A model generated the notes under the pieces. That model had not been told where the DNA came from. It did no database searches and was given only the letters and a program-made list of their open reading frames with translations. A DNA stretch of 64,000 bases from Photobacterium alginatilyticum (GTDB taxonomy: Bacteria; Pseudomonadota; Gammaproteobacteria; Enterobacterales; Vibrionaceae), in contig NZ_RSEJ01000031.1 in NCBI RefSeq assembly GCF_009910675.1, positions 1 to 64,000 on the forward strand. Direction: 5' to 3'. Position 1 is the stretch's first letter, and each line of letters opens with the position of its first letter. The position numbers and the translations under genes were made by a program. Positions 43,931 through 52,367 of this stretch are shown here, piece by piece.

Positions 43931-45500
43931 ATGCGGTATTTAGTCTTCATTTTGATTTTTTTAAGTTTTAGCTCTTTTGCGAATGCGAAAATGTGGGAGA
44001 AGGTTTCTTATTCATCCGGTGGTTTTTATCAAAAAGATTGCGCAACAAAATATGCAGATTTTCAACTTAATGTTATAACAACTCGCCCAGGTTATTCTGG
44101 CATTAGTTTTGTTAATCATGGTTGTTCTGCTACTGAAGGTTCTAAGTGGCATTTTTTTGAAGCTTATGGGGCTTTATTCACTTGTCCCGATGGTACTGTT
44201 GTGCCTGAATATCCATCAGAAGAATGTGAACCTGAAGAAAATTATTGTTCTTCAGAGCAATATAACCAAGATAAATCGGCTGCTGAGCAACAATGTATTG
44301 CGAGTACACCTGAAGATCATAATATGAACTTCAATGCCTCTTGTGATGCCGATACTCAAACAGCTAATTTTCAGTGTGACCATACGCCTATTAATGGCTG
44401 TGTCGGTGATGCCTGTCCGAACCCTGACCCCGGTGGTGGTGACAATCCCGGTGGCGGTGACAATCCCGGTGGTGGCGGTGATACTCCCGGTGGTGGCGGT
44501 GATACTCCCGGTGGTGGCGGTGATACTCCCGGTGGTGGCGGTGATACTCCCGGTGGTGGCGGTGATACTCCCGGTGGTGGCGGTGATACTCCCGGTGGAT
44601 ACTCCCGGTGGTGGCGGTGATACTCCCGGTGGTGGCGGTGACAATCCCGGTGGTGGTGATGATAATGACCCTTATGCATTTTGTAAGGAGTACCCAGCCC
44701 TATGCGAAGACTATGGCGATTGCCCAACGCCTGAAGCGCCTTGGCTTTGTGATACGCGACCTGAATGCGACCCGTCCAATGGGGATATTTGTCTCGATTG
44801 TGACCCTGCTGTAGACGGCAGTTGTACTGATACTGACAGTATTATTGCTGCTATTAATGAAGTGAAGTTTGCCGTTCGAGACCACAACAAAACCACCTTT
44901 GATGTGAAGAACAACACTAAGGCCGTTGCCGACAATACCAAAAAGGCCAACAATCTGTTGGCTGAGATTCGGGACTTGAACAAGGCTGGCAATGACATCC
45001 TCGATAACAAGATGGTCGAGATGATGACCAACCTTGACGGGATTCGAGCGGATATAGCCAAAGGCAGTGGTGACATTGTAACGGCCATCAATAGCAAGGG
45101 CTCTGCTGATCCTGACGACTTCATCCGAAGTGATTGCGAGATAGCCGACAACCAAGACCGTCTTATGTGCCTGCGCCTGAATGGCAAATTACCTGACAAG
45201 GGAAAAGATCCGTTTGAGGATGTCTTGGGTGAAAAAAGCCTGAAGAAACTCGATGACGATATCGAAACCCTACGCGACGAAATTACCTCTTTGATGGACA
45301 AGTTTGCCAATGACCTGGGCACGGTGTCATTACAGGAAGATGGCGCAGTTCCAGTCTTGTCCGCCACATTCACCAAGGCCGGAAGAACATTCAGGGCTGA
45401 CAACTCAGTTTGGATTGAGCAAAGCGGCACTATCAGGTCGATAGTCCTTGCCGTAGCTGCGCTTGTTGCTTTCGGCATCATTATTTTAAGGAGAAGATAA
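43931..45500 (+). pseudogene. pIII-like adsorption protein gene, frameshifted in its Gly-rich repeat
   Basis: The first frame (43931-44620) has a signal peptide (YLVFILIFLSFSSFANA), a Cys-rich N-domain and repeats of GGGGDTP. At 44594-44598 one 21-bp unit is 8 bp short, so the frame ends at 44620 in GGYSRWWR. The rest, with Cys-rich PYAFCKEYPALCEDYGDCP, a coiled domain and a C-terminal anchor (IVLAVAALVAFGIII plus RRR), continues in another frame to 45500. Together they make a normal pIII (receptor domain, linker, anchor). The break is real, phase-variable, or a sequencing error. Confidence 0.85.
44425..44655 (+). repeat. Tandem 21-bp (and shorter) repeats encoding the pIII linker
   Basis: Units of GGTGGTGGCGGTGATACTCC(C) type, 21 bp each: six regular GGGGDTP units, then a 13-bp defective unit (GATACTCCCGGTG at 44585-44597), then about two more units in the shifted frame. 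Two shorter GGGDNP units precede. Such arrays slip easily. Confidence 0.92.
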
Positions 45501-45898
45501 TGAAGTACGTAATCCTAATAACGCTTGTAGGCCTGTCGTTGCCCGCCTTAGCCAATACCTCAAGTGATAATGTTTTCCAATGGTTTATCGGTGTGGCCGA
45601 CCGCATCGATAACTTCTTTGAGTATGCGCCCTCGTTTATCGAGCGCATGTACTCCTACATCATCCGTTATTCCATCAAGCTGAAACTGGCCATGATGGTC
45701 GAGAGCATGCAGTTTGCCTATGGCGTAGCCAAAGAACTGCTTAACGACCTGTCGGTTTATCAGTTCATTGATGCCGCCTTTGCGTCGCTGGACCCAGACA
45801 TCAAAAACACGATTGCGGCCTATGGTATCGGCTCGGCGGCCATGCGGGTTATCGAGGCAATGACTACCCGCTTCGTGATGGACTTTATGGGAGTGTAA
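45500..45898 (+). CDS. Minor coat protein pVI-like (DUF2523 type)
   Basis: 132 residues. A signal-like N-terminus (YVILITLVGLSLPALA), then FEYAPSFIERMYSYIIRYSI and a C-terminal hydrophobic region AAYGIGSAAMRVIEAMTTRF. Size and place between pIII and Zot fit pVI. TAATG couples it to the pIII gene end. Confidence 0.8.
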   Translation: MKYVILITLVGLSLPALANTSSDNVFQWFIGVADRIDNFFEYAPSFIERMYSYIIRYSIKLKLAMMVESMQFAYGVAKELLNDLSVYQFIDAAFASLDPDIKNTIAAYGIGSAAMRVIEAMTTRFVMDFMGV

Positions 45899-45901
45899 CG
45901 G

Positions 45902-47344
45902 ATGGCTACGATTATTCGACATGGTCCGGCAGGTTCTTACAAGTCAGCCTGCGCAGTCTGGTTTGATGCCCTGCCCGCGTTGCGTGAAGGCCGCGTGGTT
46001 GTCACCAATGTGGAAGGTATGCAGGACATTTCAACCATCGAAAAGCGGCTGGGTGAACGGTTTCCGATGACAGCCAGAGTTATCCGTATCTCTTCGATGA
46101 ACGAGAACGGTATCCGTCTCTGGCAGCACTGGTACAACTGGTGTCCTATCGGCGCCCTGATACTCATCGATGAGGCGCAGGATATTTACAACAAGACGGC
46201 AGGCTTTGATATAGCGAAAAATGTCTATCTGGGTATCGAACCATTCGGCCAGCTGCTGCCCAAAGGTCACGTAGATTTCTATAACAAGGTACTGAACGAA
46301 TTCCAGCCGGATGAGGTTGCCTTCGATGACACGGGCGAATCCATCGTTGACGAGTCCGGCAATGTTATCCTGCCGAAAAACTTCAATATGGCGTTCATGC
46401 GCCACCGAAAATACAATTGGGATATTACCCTGTGTACGCCTGATATCCGGCAGATACCCGCAGAAATCAAAGGCGTTGCCGAGCTGGCCATACACCACAG
46501 CTCGAAGGATTCACTATTCCTCACCAAACGCCGTCCGAGACTGTGGGAACATAACCCGAAATCGTCAGCAACCAAACCAACCAAGGATGACACCACCAAA
46601 GGCGTTCGCGTGCCCAGGGCCGTTCACCTTATGTACTCGTCCACGGTCACGGGCCAGATAACCAAAAGCGGTGCCGGCTCCTCAATCCTTAAAGAGCCAA
46701 AGTTCGTTATCTTTCTGATCACCTTCGTTGTTTGTCTCTTCTTCCTTGGGAACTCTGTGTATGAAATTGTTAACCGTGATTCTGTTAATGCTCCAGTACC
46801 GTCTGGAGAAGCTCAGCCAGCACAAGCTGATTCGAATGATCATCAAACTCCTGTGTTACCTGCTCAAACTGGCGAGGCCCGTAGCCAAATGGCTGGGCAC
46901 TCGCCTACTGATATTCGTATTGGTGTCACTAGTTCTTCGGATAGCGCTCAGTCTGGGAAGCCGCGTCCTTATGTGGATTTGACCGTAACGGCATGGCCTT
47001 ATGATGTCAGCAAGCTGTATGTTTCGGGGGTTCATTTTCGGGTTGTCGGCGAGCAACGAAAAACCCAGACAACCATTATCTTCGAACAGCATCTAACCGA
47101 CGGTCAGCGCGGTTATGTCTATAGCGACCAGCTCAAGCCGCTCGGCTTTGAGTTTGTTGTCTTAGACCCCTGCTTGGTACAGGTGGCCTATGGAACAGAC
47201 ATGCAAGTCATTATGTGTAACCCGGTCAACGAGATGACCGACTACCGAGAGGAACGCCAGCAGTTAGCCAGTACAGATGATATGGATTTCAATGTAACGC
47301 CGCTGGCAGGCCTTGTCAGCAACGATGAGAACGGAGCAATTTGA
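45902..47344 (+). CDS. zot: Zot-like assembly ATPase (pI)
   Basis: 480 residues. The N-terminal Zot domain has Walker A GPAGSYKS at 8-15 and Walker B GALILIDEAQDIYN at about 80-93. A single membrane helix (FVIFLITFVVCLFFLG) is at about 271-290 and a periplasmic C-terminal domain follows (LKPLGFEFVVLDPCLVQV). It drives extrusion of the filament across the inner membrane. Length is normal for Vibrio phages. Confidence 0.94.
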   Translation: MATIIRHGPAGSYKSACAVWFDALPALREGRVVVTNVEGMQDISTIEKRLGERFPMTARVIRISSMNENGIRLWQHWYNWCPIGALILIDEAQDIYNKTAGFDIAKNVYLGIEPFGQLLPKGHVDFYNKVLNEFQPDEVAFDDTGESIVDESGNVILPKNFNMAFMRHRKYNWDITLCTPDIRQIPAEIKGVAELAIHHSSKDSLFLTKRRPRLWEHNPKSSATKPTKDDTTKGVRVPRAVHLMYSSTVTGQITKSGAGSSILKEPKFVIFLITFVVCLFFLGNSVYEIVNRDSVNAPVPSGEAQPAQADSNDHQTPVLPAQTGEARSQMAGHSPTDIRIGVTSSSDSAQSGKPRPYVDLTVTAWPYDVSKLYVSGVHFRVVGEQRKTQTTIIFEQHLTDGQRGYVYSDQLKPLGFEFVVLDPCLVQVAYGTDMQVIMCNPVNEMTDYREERQQLASTDDMDFNVTPLAGLVSNDENGAI

Positions 47345-47540
47345 TGTGGAAGGTATAACACTAACTCCTGAGCAATTTTCCCAGTTGCTTGATGTGATCT
47401 TAATTTATTTCTTTGCAGTTACTCTTCTTGCAGTTTTTATAGGGTTGATGCTGTGGGATGCATTTTCATATTTGATAGGTAAGTTGTATGTTTGGTTGAG
47501 AGTCAGGCATATAAAAAGGGTGCGCAATATATCTGCCTGA
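47325..47540 (+). CDS. Small inovirus membrane protein after Zot (71 aa)
   Basis: MRTEQFDVEGITLTPEQFSQ, a membrane helix LIYFFAVTLLAVFIGLMLW and a basic tail (RVRHIKRVRN). It overlaps the Zot end; a GTG start a few codons in is also possible. Unknown function; the position after Zot is where some phages carry regulators of assembly. Confidence 0.6.
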   Translation: MRTEQFDVEGITLTPEQFSQLLDVILIYFFAVTLLAVFIGLMLWDAFSYLIGKLYVWLRVRHIKRVRNISA

Positions 47541-47552
47541 TTAATTCAATCA

Positions 47553-47629
47553 GCGCCACTGCCTAGTGGCGCATGAGAATGGAGGCTCCACCTCGGAGGG
47601 CGTCGCTGGGCAGCGGCGCCCTCTTTTTG
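47553..47629 (+). terminator. Two hairpins ending the inovirus structural operon
   Basis: GCGCCACT-GCCT-AGTGGCGC at 47553-47572, then GAGGGCGTCGCTG / CAGCGGCGCCCTC around 47596-47622 followed by TTTTT. The second is a rho-independent terminator. The first may be a processing or packaging hairpin. Confidence 0.75.
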
Positions 47630-48335
47630 TTGGTTGATTCGGCTTATTGTTGAACATATAATTATTTTAGTAATGATTATTTTATTATTAGTTTTAGCAC
47701 TAAAGTCACAATAATATTGTAATTCAAAAACGTTAATTTCATTTTGACGTAATTAACGTAATTTTTTGGTTGCAATTCCTGTAATTAAATCTGAGGGCTT
47801 GTTTTTATCCCTTTATATTAATAAAGGGCATTTTTTGAGTGGCTTAAATTGGATTTAAGAGCGTTTTTGAAAATTGCAATGAATATTTCATTTTAAAATA
47901 TCGCAACATATAAGCAGCTTTGCTGCGTGGCACCTCCTCCAGGTGCGCCGAGTGTAACGGTCTATCCGTGCGGAGCTATCAACATAACTATCAGCAACGT
48001 GAAAACACTTCTTCTTGCCAGGCTGGCTTTTGGGTTCAGGGCTCTTCTGCCTATCGGTTCTTTCGGTGAAATATGGTGCGCAGCGTCACCCCGTCTAGTA
48101 ATACGGGGTGAAAGGTTTTAGGCATACCATGCCCTTCAGCGCGGTCCTGAACTCCCGAAATGTATCACGCGGGTAGATACCTATCATGTCCTTCGGCGTG
48201 CAAAGTTGCTCAGCGAGTACAGTTCTTATTTGGACTCCACCGCATTGATCAAAAACACATTTTTATCATGAAGAATTGATTCATGGTCGTGATGTAATAT
48301 GCTACCAAGCTCATTACTATATACGGATGTCTGTC
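47630..48335. other. Inovirus intergenic region: probable replication origin/packaging region
   Basis: 700 bp without a convincing gene. The AT-rich first part ends in a terminator-like hairpin CCCTTTAT / ATAAAGGG at 47809-47828 with T6. From about 47915 the base composition rises and many short hairpins occur: AGCAGC-TTT-GCTGC, GCACCT-CCTCC-AGGTGC, CACCCCGT / ACGGGGTG near 48090, GGCATACCATGCC near 48122. Filamentous phages keep origins and the packaging signal in such structured gaps after the structural genes. I cannot point to the nick site. Confidence 0.5.
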
Positions 48336-49043
48336 ATGGCTAAGTTTTTGAATACAAGCGCTACAAATTACTATCTCGAGGAACTTATCAAAGGAGCATC
48401 AGAACGGTTGATTCTGATTAGTCCTTTTTTGAAGTTGAACGACCGTATTAAGGAATTGCTCGAAGATAAAGATCGCTTAAAGATAGATGTGCGCATTGTT
48501 TATGGAAAAAGTGAACTTCAACCTGAAGAGATTAACTGGCTAAAAGAGCTTTCCTTTGTCCGTACTAGTTTCTGTAAGAACCTTCATGCAAAATGCTATC
48601 TAAATGAAGATTCATGCATCATTACCAGTTTGAACCTATACGAATTCAGTCAGGTGAATAACAACGAAATGGGTATCTATGTTTCGCGCGATGCTGATTC
48701 TGAGGTTTATAAGGATGCATACGAAGAAGCACAAAGGATCATTCGCATCAGTGATGAGGTTCGTATCTCACTTGAGAAGATTACCGAACCTACTTCGTCT
48801 GCAGATGAAACTCAGCACGATGATGTTGAACACACTAAGCTAACGACTTCAAAACTAGCCAAAAGCCTTGGTCTGAAAACGAATGAATTGCTAGATAAAT
48901 TGCTAACTGCTGGTTACTTACAGCTAGTTGATGAAAGACACTTCTTAACGGATGACGGGAAATCTGTTGGTGGTGAGTTTAAATATAGTAAGCGTTTCGG
49001 CCCTTACTTTCTCTGGCCCAAAGATGTACTAGACCACGCATAA
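48336..49043 (+). CDS. PLD-like nuclease-fold protein with winged-helix tail (cargo)
   Basis: 235 residues from MAKFLNTSATNYYLEEL. The first ~130 residues are one phospholipase D-like domain: ASERLILISPFLKLNDRIKE, then His84-x-Lys86 in KNLHAKCYLNEDSCIITSLN with Asn100. A linker is followed by a winged-helix-like end (SKLAKSLGLKTNELLDKLLT). Single-HKD proteins usually dimerise and cut nucleic acid or phospholipid. It is not part of the inovirus core, so it is probably an accessory gene, possibly for defence. Confidence 0.75.
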   Translation: MAKFLNTSATNYYLEELIKGASERLILISPFLKLNDRIKELLEDKDRLKIDVRIVYGKSELQPEEINWLKELSFVRTSFCKNLHAKCYLNEDSCIITSLNLYEFSQVNNNEMGIYVSRDADSEVYKDAYEEAQRIIRISDEVRISLEKITEPTSSADETQHDDVEHTKLTTSKLAKSLGLKTNELLDKLLTAGYLQLVDERHFLTDDGKSVGGEFKYSKRFGPYFLWPKDVLDHA

Positions 49044-49404
49044 GTGTACTTTCCTGCTTACAGCTCATTACTAACCTCTTGAGCTGTAGTACTTCATCGT
49101 AATAGTAGTAAAGCTAAATTTATGAGCTGTTTAGCCCGGTATTGGCATCAAACGAGATATGCTCTAGTTACTGTCATTTTAGCCTTCAAACTGTAGCAAA
49201 CTTTCACGGCATAACTGCATGGTTTTCTTATCATAACTGTGTAAAATGTCAGGCAGCATACGATATGAAGCTGAGTTGATAGTTTTACTATGCAAAATCA
49301 GCTATTTAACGTAATTGGTATAATGACTTTTAATGTTGGCAATAGTTGTTATACAAACTAAGTTCGTTTGATATAGCCTTAAGTTACAAAAGGATAATTA
49401 ATTG
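49044..49404. other. AT-rich intergenic region, nothing recognised
   Basis: 361 bp between the two cargo genes. No frame, terminator or repeat stands out. Presumably it holds the promoter of the membrane protein gene. Confidence 0.45.
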
Positions 49405-50382
49405 ATGTTTGAGAGCTTTATTCCATCGCCCAACGTTGTAGTAGGTAGTGTCATTGCTGCTCTTATTGTTGCTGGCATAATGGCTTATATAAATAGAAGG
49501 GCTTTATTTGTTATTGTTCCTAGATCTTTTTCATATTCAGATTTGTCGGCAGGTCAAATTGTCGAGCTAACGATTATCAATAAAGGTAATAAAAGTGAAG
49601 AGAATGTAGAAGTTCAGTTACAATCGAAGCTGAGATACACATTAATAGCTAGTACATTGCCAAGTTTAGATCTTTCACAAGATTGTATGATTAGCCTCCA
49701 TCGCCTTCCTAAAGGAGAAGACGTTAGTGTTATTTTGAGTGTAGAAGAAGGTGAATTTTCTCAAGATTGTGTATTATCTGTTTCTTCAAAAGAAACAAAA
49801 GGAAAAGTAAAAAACAATATTGAGGAGAGTCAACAAACATCATCATTAGAAGTTGCTTTTTTCCTCGTTTTAATTTTTGTTGGTATGCCTGTGTTTGGTT
49901 ACTTTGGTGGTAATCTTTTTGTTCAAGACATACTTCCTCGACTATCGTCTAGTACTAAAGCTGAAGTTGAGACTGTAGCGAGATTAGAAAATCAAGGTTG
50001 GGAGAAAATAAACAAGTTCGTAAAAGCTGTAGGCAGTGATATGAACGCATCAGAATGGCCTATAACAATTTCATTCCCGAAAAGAAATGGTGATTTGCTT
50101 TCATTTACTGTAAATATTAAGAATAGGTTACCGGAAAGAGCTCAGTACAATGTATCGCTCACCTCAACTTATGATCAAAATAAATACATTCTTAGTCATA
50201 GTATTTTGCCAAATCTAAGAGGTGAATACCTATTGTTACCTAATCAAGATACTTCTGAGAAACTAGAGATATATTTGCCATATGAAGCAAAGAAAAAAAT
50301 TGTTGTATTTGAGTTCTTTGTTAAAGATTTGAATGGAATCTATACATTTAACTATGTATGGGAATATGACGGCAAGCAGTAA
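49405..50382 (+). CDS. Two-helix membrane protein of unknown function (cargo)
   Basis: 325 residues starting MFESFIPSPN, AGGA before it. An N-terminal helix (VVVGSVIAALIVAGIMAYI), a beta-rich domain of about 110 residues, a second helix (VAFFLVLIFVGMPVFGYFGG) at about 150-170, and a C-terminal domain of mixed alpha/beta type. The gene is notably AT-rich compared with the phage core. No family recognised. With the PLD-like gene it may form a two-gene accessory module; this is inferred only from adjacency. Confidence 0.6.
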   Translation: MFESFIPSPNVVVGSVIAALIVAGIMAYINRRALFVIVPRSFSYSDLSAGQIVELTIINKGNKSEENVEVQLQSKLRYTLIASTLPSLDLSQDCMISLHRLPKGEDVSVILSVEEGEFSQDCVLSVSSKETKGKVKNNIEESQQTSSLEVAFFLVLIFVGMPVFGYFGGNLFVQDILPRLSSSTKAEVETVARLENQGWEKINKFVKAVGSDMNASEWPITISFPKRNGDLLSFTVNIKNRLPERAQYNVSLTSTYDQNKYILSHSILPNLRGEYLLLPNQDTSEKLEIYLPYEAKKKIVVFEFFVKDLNGIYTFNYVWEYDGKQ

Positions 50383-50386
50383 TTGC

Positions 50387-50428
50387 TAGTAGTCAATTAA
50401 AACCATCTACAGTTTTGATTGACTACTA
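50387..50428. terminator. Long hairpin between convergent cargo and DUF3653-like genes
   Basis: TAGTAGTCAAT pairs perfectly with ATTGACTACTA, 20 bases apart; inner AAAAC and GTTTT extend the stem. A second short hairpin with CTTTTC lies near 50442-50464. Confidence 0.6.
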
Positions 50429-50464
50429 TAAAGCAGTAAGCAGAGCCGAAGCCCTGCTCTTTTC

Positions 50465-50830
50465 TTATCGGGAAATCAACCTAGCCACTTTGATGATCTG
50501 ACTAAGATTTTTTCTATCTGGTTCGGCTCCGATTTCTATCAATGCATTACCTGTGATGATTCGGTTTGGAGTTAATGACCATCGATTCGGTGTAATTAAC
50601 AAGCCTTTTCTGATACTCCAGCCTCTCCACTCATCGGCTAATGGATCGAGTTCAAGGCCACAATACATTCGCATTAACCTTCTACATTCTGGCGGGATTG
50701 GTTTTCCTTCATCCCAAGATGTGACAGTTCTCACACTCTTAAAACAAAGTTTAGCGGTATCTTCTATACTTAATCCGCATCTGAAAAATCGGAAAATATA
50801 GTTTTCTGTGAGTTCATGTGTATTTCGCAT
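50465..50830 (-). CDS. HTH protein related to DUF3653, right end of the inovirus
   Basis: 121 residues starting MRNTHELTENYIF with AAGGA before it. LSIEDTAKLCFKSVRTVTSW is a helix-turn-helix, followed by EWRGWSIRKGLLITPNRWSL and GNALIEIGAEPDR. The order HTH, then W-x-GW/F-x-I, then TP motif mirrors the DUF3653 protein at the left end of the tailless element. A role in phage regulation or Xer-site use is a guess. Confidence 0.65.
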   Translation of the reverse strand: MRNTHELTENYIFRFFRCGLSIEDTAKLCFKSVRTVTSWDEGKPIPPECRRLMRMYCGLELDPLADEWRGWSIRKGLLITPNRWSLTPNRIITGNALIEIGAEPDRKNLSQIIKVARLISR

Positions 50831-50889
50831 CAAATCCTTCTTATCACAAAGAAAGGATTCTAATTGATTGTTTTATAGTTGGTTTTTAG

Positions 50890-50918
50890 TTTTAACATAA
50901 GCCAGCATAATGCGCACT
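50890..50918. promoter_or_regulatory. Xer attachment site, right end of the prophage array
   Basis: XerD arm TTTTAACATAA (10 of 11 to dif), a 7-base centre GCCAGCA unlike dif, XerC arm TAATGCGCACT, then CATATAT. The unusual centre is expected for a filamentous phage attP that recombines by XerC strand exchange without full central homology. The flank after it is original chromosome. Confidence 0.8.
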
Positions 50919-50939
50919 CATATATGTAGCCGCAAAGCT

Positions 50940-52005
50940 AAAATGTCTCTTTTCTGCAAAGTGAAAATGTCCTGTTTTTCCTACGGTGATCAGACTCTAT
51001 CTGGTCTGTGTGAGATTAACAAACGATGTTGGTAACCATGAATGACAAAGAGATTTTACGCCTGAGTGCTATCCGTGATGTTTGTGAAAAACGTATTCGA
51101 CGCTCAGATGCTGCAAGTGTTCTTTCATTAAGCGTCCGTCAGATCCAACGTCTGGTGACTCGCTTTCGCCAGCTGGGCGCAGCAGGAATTGTCCATCAGC
51201 GTCGAGGCAAACCGTCACCAAACAAAATTCATGAAGATATTCGATGCCAGTGCCTCAGTATTATTCGTGAAATCTATCCAGATTTTGGCCCGACCTTGGC
51301 GCATGAAAAACTCACTGAACACCACAATATTTCTATCTCATTAGAAACACTGCGCCAATGGATGATCGCCGACGGCCTGTGGGTTCCTCATGCTAAACGT
51401 AAGCCCCGTGTCTATCAGCCTCGTTATCGTCGAGATTGTTTGGGTGAACTCATTCAAATCGACGGTTCACACCATGACTGGTTTGAAGAACGCAGCCCTA
51501 AATGTTGCCTACTCGTTTATATCGATGATGCAACTGGCCGCCTGATGAACCTACGGTTCAGTGAAACGGAATCGGCTTTCGATTATATGGTCGCAACTCG
51601 TGAGTATCTTGAACAACATGGCAAACCGACGGCGTTTTATAGCGATCGCCATGCTGTCTTCCATGTCAGCAAACGAGATGCTAGCACGGAACGTTTAACT
51701 CAATTTGGCCGAGTCTTGAATGACCTCAATATCGAGCTGATCTGCGCCAACAGTTCACAAGCCAAAGGTCGCGTTGAGCGCGCGAACAAAACGTTACAGG
51801 ATCGCTTAGTCAAGGAAATGCGGTTACAAGGTATTGATACAATTGAACAAGCCAATGCCTGGCTCCCCGACTTCATTGCTGATTTCAACCGCCGCTTCGC
51901 CAAGCCGGCACGTTATCCCAAAGACATGCATCGCATCGTCAGAGAAGCACCGGAAGATTTGGACGATATCTTTGCCTGGCAAGAGCTGCTCTGACTTCCC
52001 CACTC
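50940..52005 (+). mobile_element. Truncated ISNCY-type insertion sequence
   Basis: The left end carries repeated AATGTC(C/T) motifs (about 50941-50975) before the transposase gene, typical of this IS group. The transposase stops early and I see no matching right end, so the element is a remnant. It lies 20 bp from the right Xer site, on the dif-distal flank. Confidence 0.6.
51026..51994 (+). CDS. ISNCY-family transposase, C-terminally truncated
   Basis: 322 residues. An N-terminal helix-turn-helix (DAASVLSLSVRQIQRLVTRF) is followed by the DDE core: Asp in GELIQIDGSHHDWF, Asp in AFYSDRHAVF, Glu in SQAKGRVERANKTLQDRLV. Relatives continue for another ~100 residues after FAWQE, which are missing here. 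The start at 51026 or 51038 is uncertain. The catalytic core is intact but the missing tail and right end make it unlikely to transpose. Confidence 0.82.
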   Translation: MLVTMNDKEILRLSAIRDVCEKRIRRSDAASVLSLSVRQIQRLVTRFRQLGAAGIVHQRRGKPSPNKIHEDIRCQCLSIIREIYPDFGPTLAHEKLTEHHNISISLETLRQWMIADGLWVPHAKRKPRVYQPRYRRDCLGELIQIDGSHHDWFEERSPKCCLLVYIDDATGRLMNLRFSETESAFDYMVATREYLEQHGKPTAFYSDRHAVFHVSKRDASTERLTQFGRVLNDLNIELICANSSQAKGRVERANKTLQDRLVKEMRLQGIDTIEQANAWLPDFIADFNRRFAKPARYPKDMHRIVREAPEDLDDIFAWQELL

Positions 52006-52367
52006 TACAGCCAATAATCATTTGTAAAAGTCTGCATATATGAACTGAACTAAAGCCCTTGGTTAATAGCAAATGAATCTCACCTGAAATACTTAGAGGA
52101 CAATTGACTTCTATCTAGAGAACCTTCCTTCCTTGCCTGACAAATAATTAGATATCTAACATTTTAGTCTAAAAGAACAACCAATCGCATGCATAAATAC
52201 GCGTTTTTATTAGACAATTTCAGAGTAAATTTGGTTTTTCTCGTCATTCTTGTTACTATCTTTCAAAATTTCATTAAGTACTCTAAAGAATTCACCGTTG
52301 AGCCATTGGAAAAAAACGGCTCAAAGCCATTGGGAATGCTTAGTGTGCTAATCGAATAAGGATCAAA
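51995..52367. other. Intergenic region before the BCCT transporter
   Basis: 373 bp holding the IS remnant edge and the BCCT promoter region. TTGAGCC and GGCTCAA (52298-52304, 52318-52324) form a 7-bp stem 45 bp before the start, perhaps in the leader. No gene seen. Confidence 0.45.

Larger units (their letters stand above)
40199..50900. mobile_element. Filamentous inovirus prophage with cargo genes
   Basis: About 10.7 kb between Xer sites. Gene order repressor / exonuclease, small protein, Rep, ssDNA-binding protein, small membrane proteins, major coat, terminator, pIII-like, pVI-like, Zot matches Vibrio filamentous phages (Vf33/CTX-like plan). A non-coding region and two cargo genes follow, then a DUF3653-like gene. 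It has no integrase. It is larger than the usual 7-9 kb because of the cargo. The pIII gene is frameshifted, so the phage may be defective or phase-off. Confidence 0.9.

Noticed and set aside
44425-44655. Regular repeats as a CRISPR array
   Set aside because: The repeats are 21 bp and contiguous without spacers, and encode a Gly-rich protein linker.
45071-45083. GTGACATTGTAAC as a matS site inside the inovirus
   Set aside because: One base off in the conserved right arm and inside a coding region.
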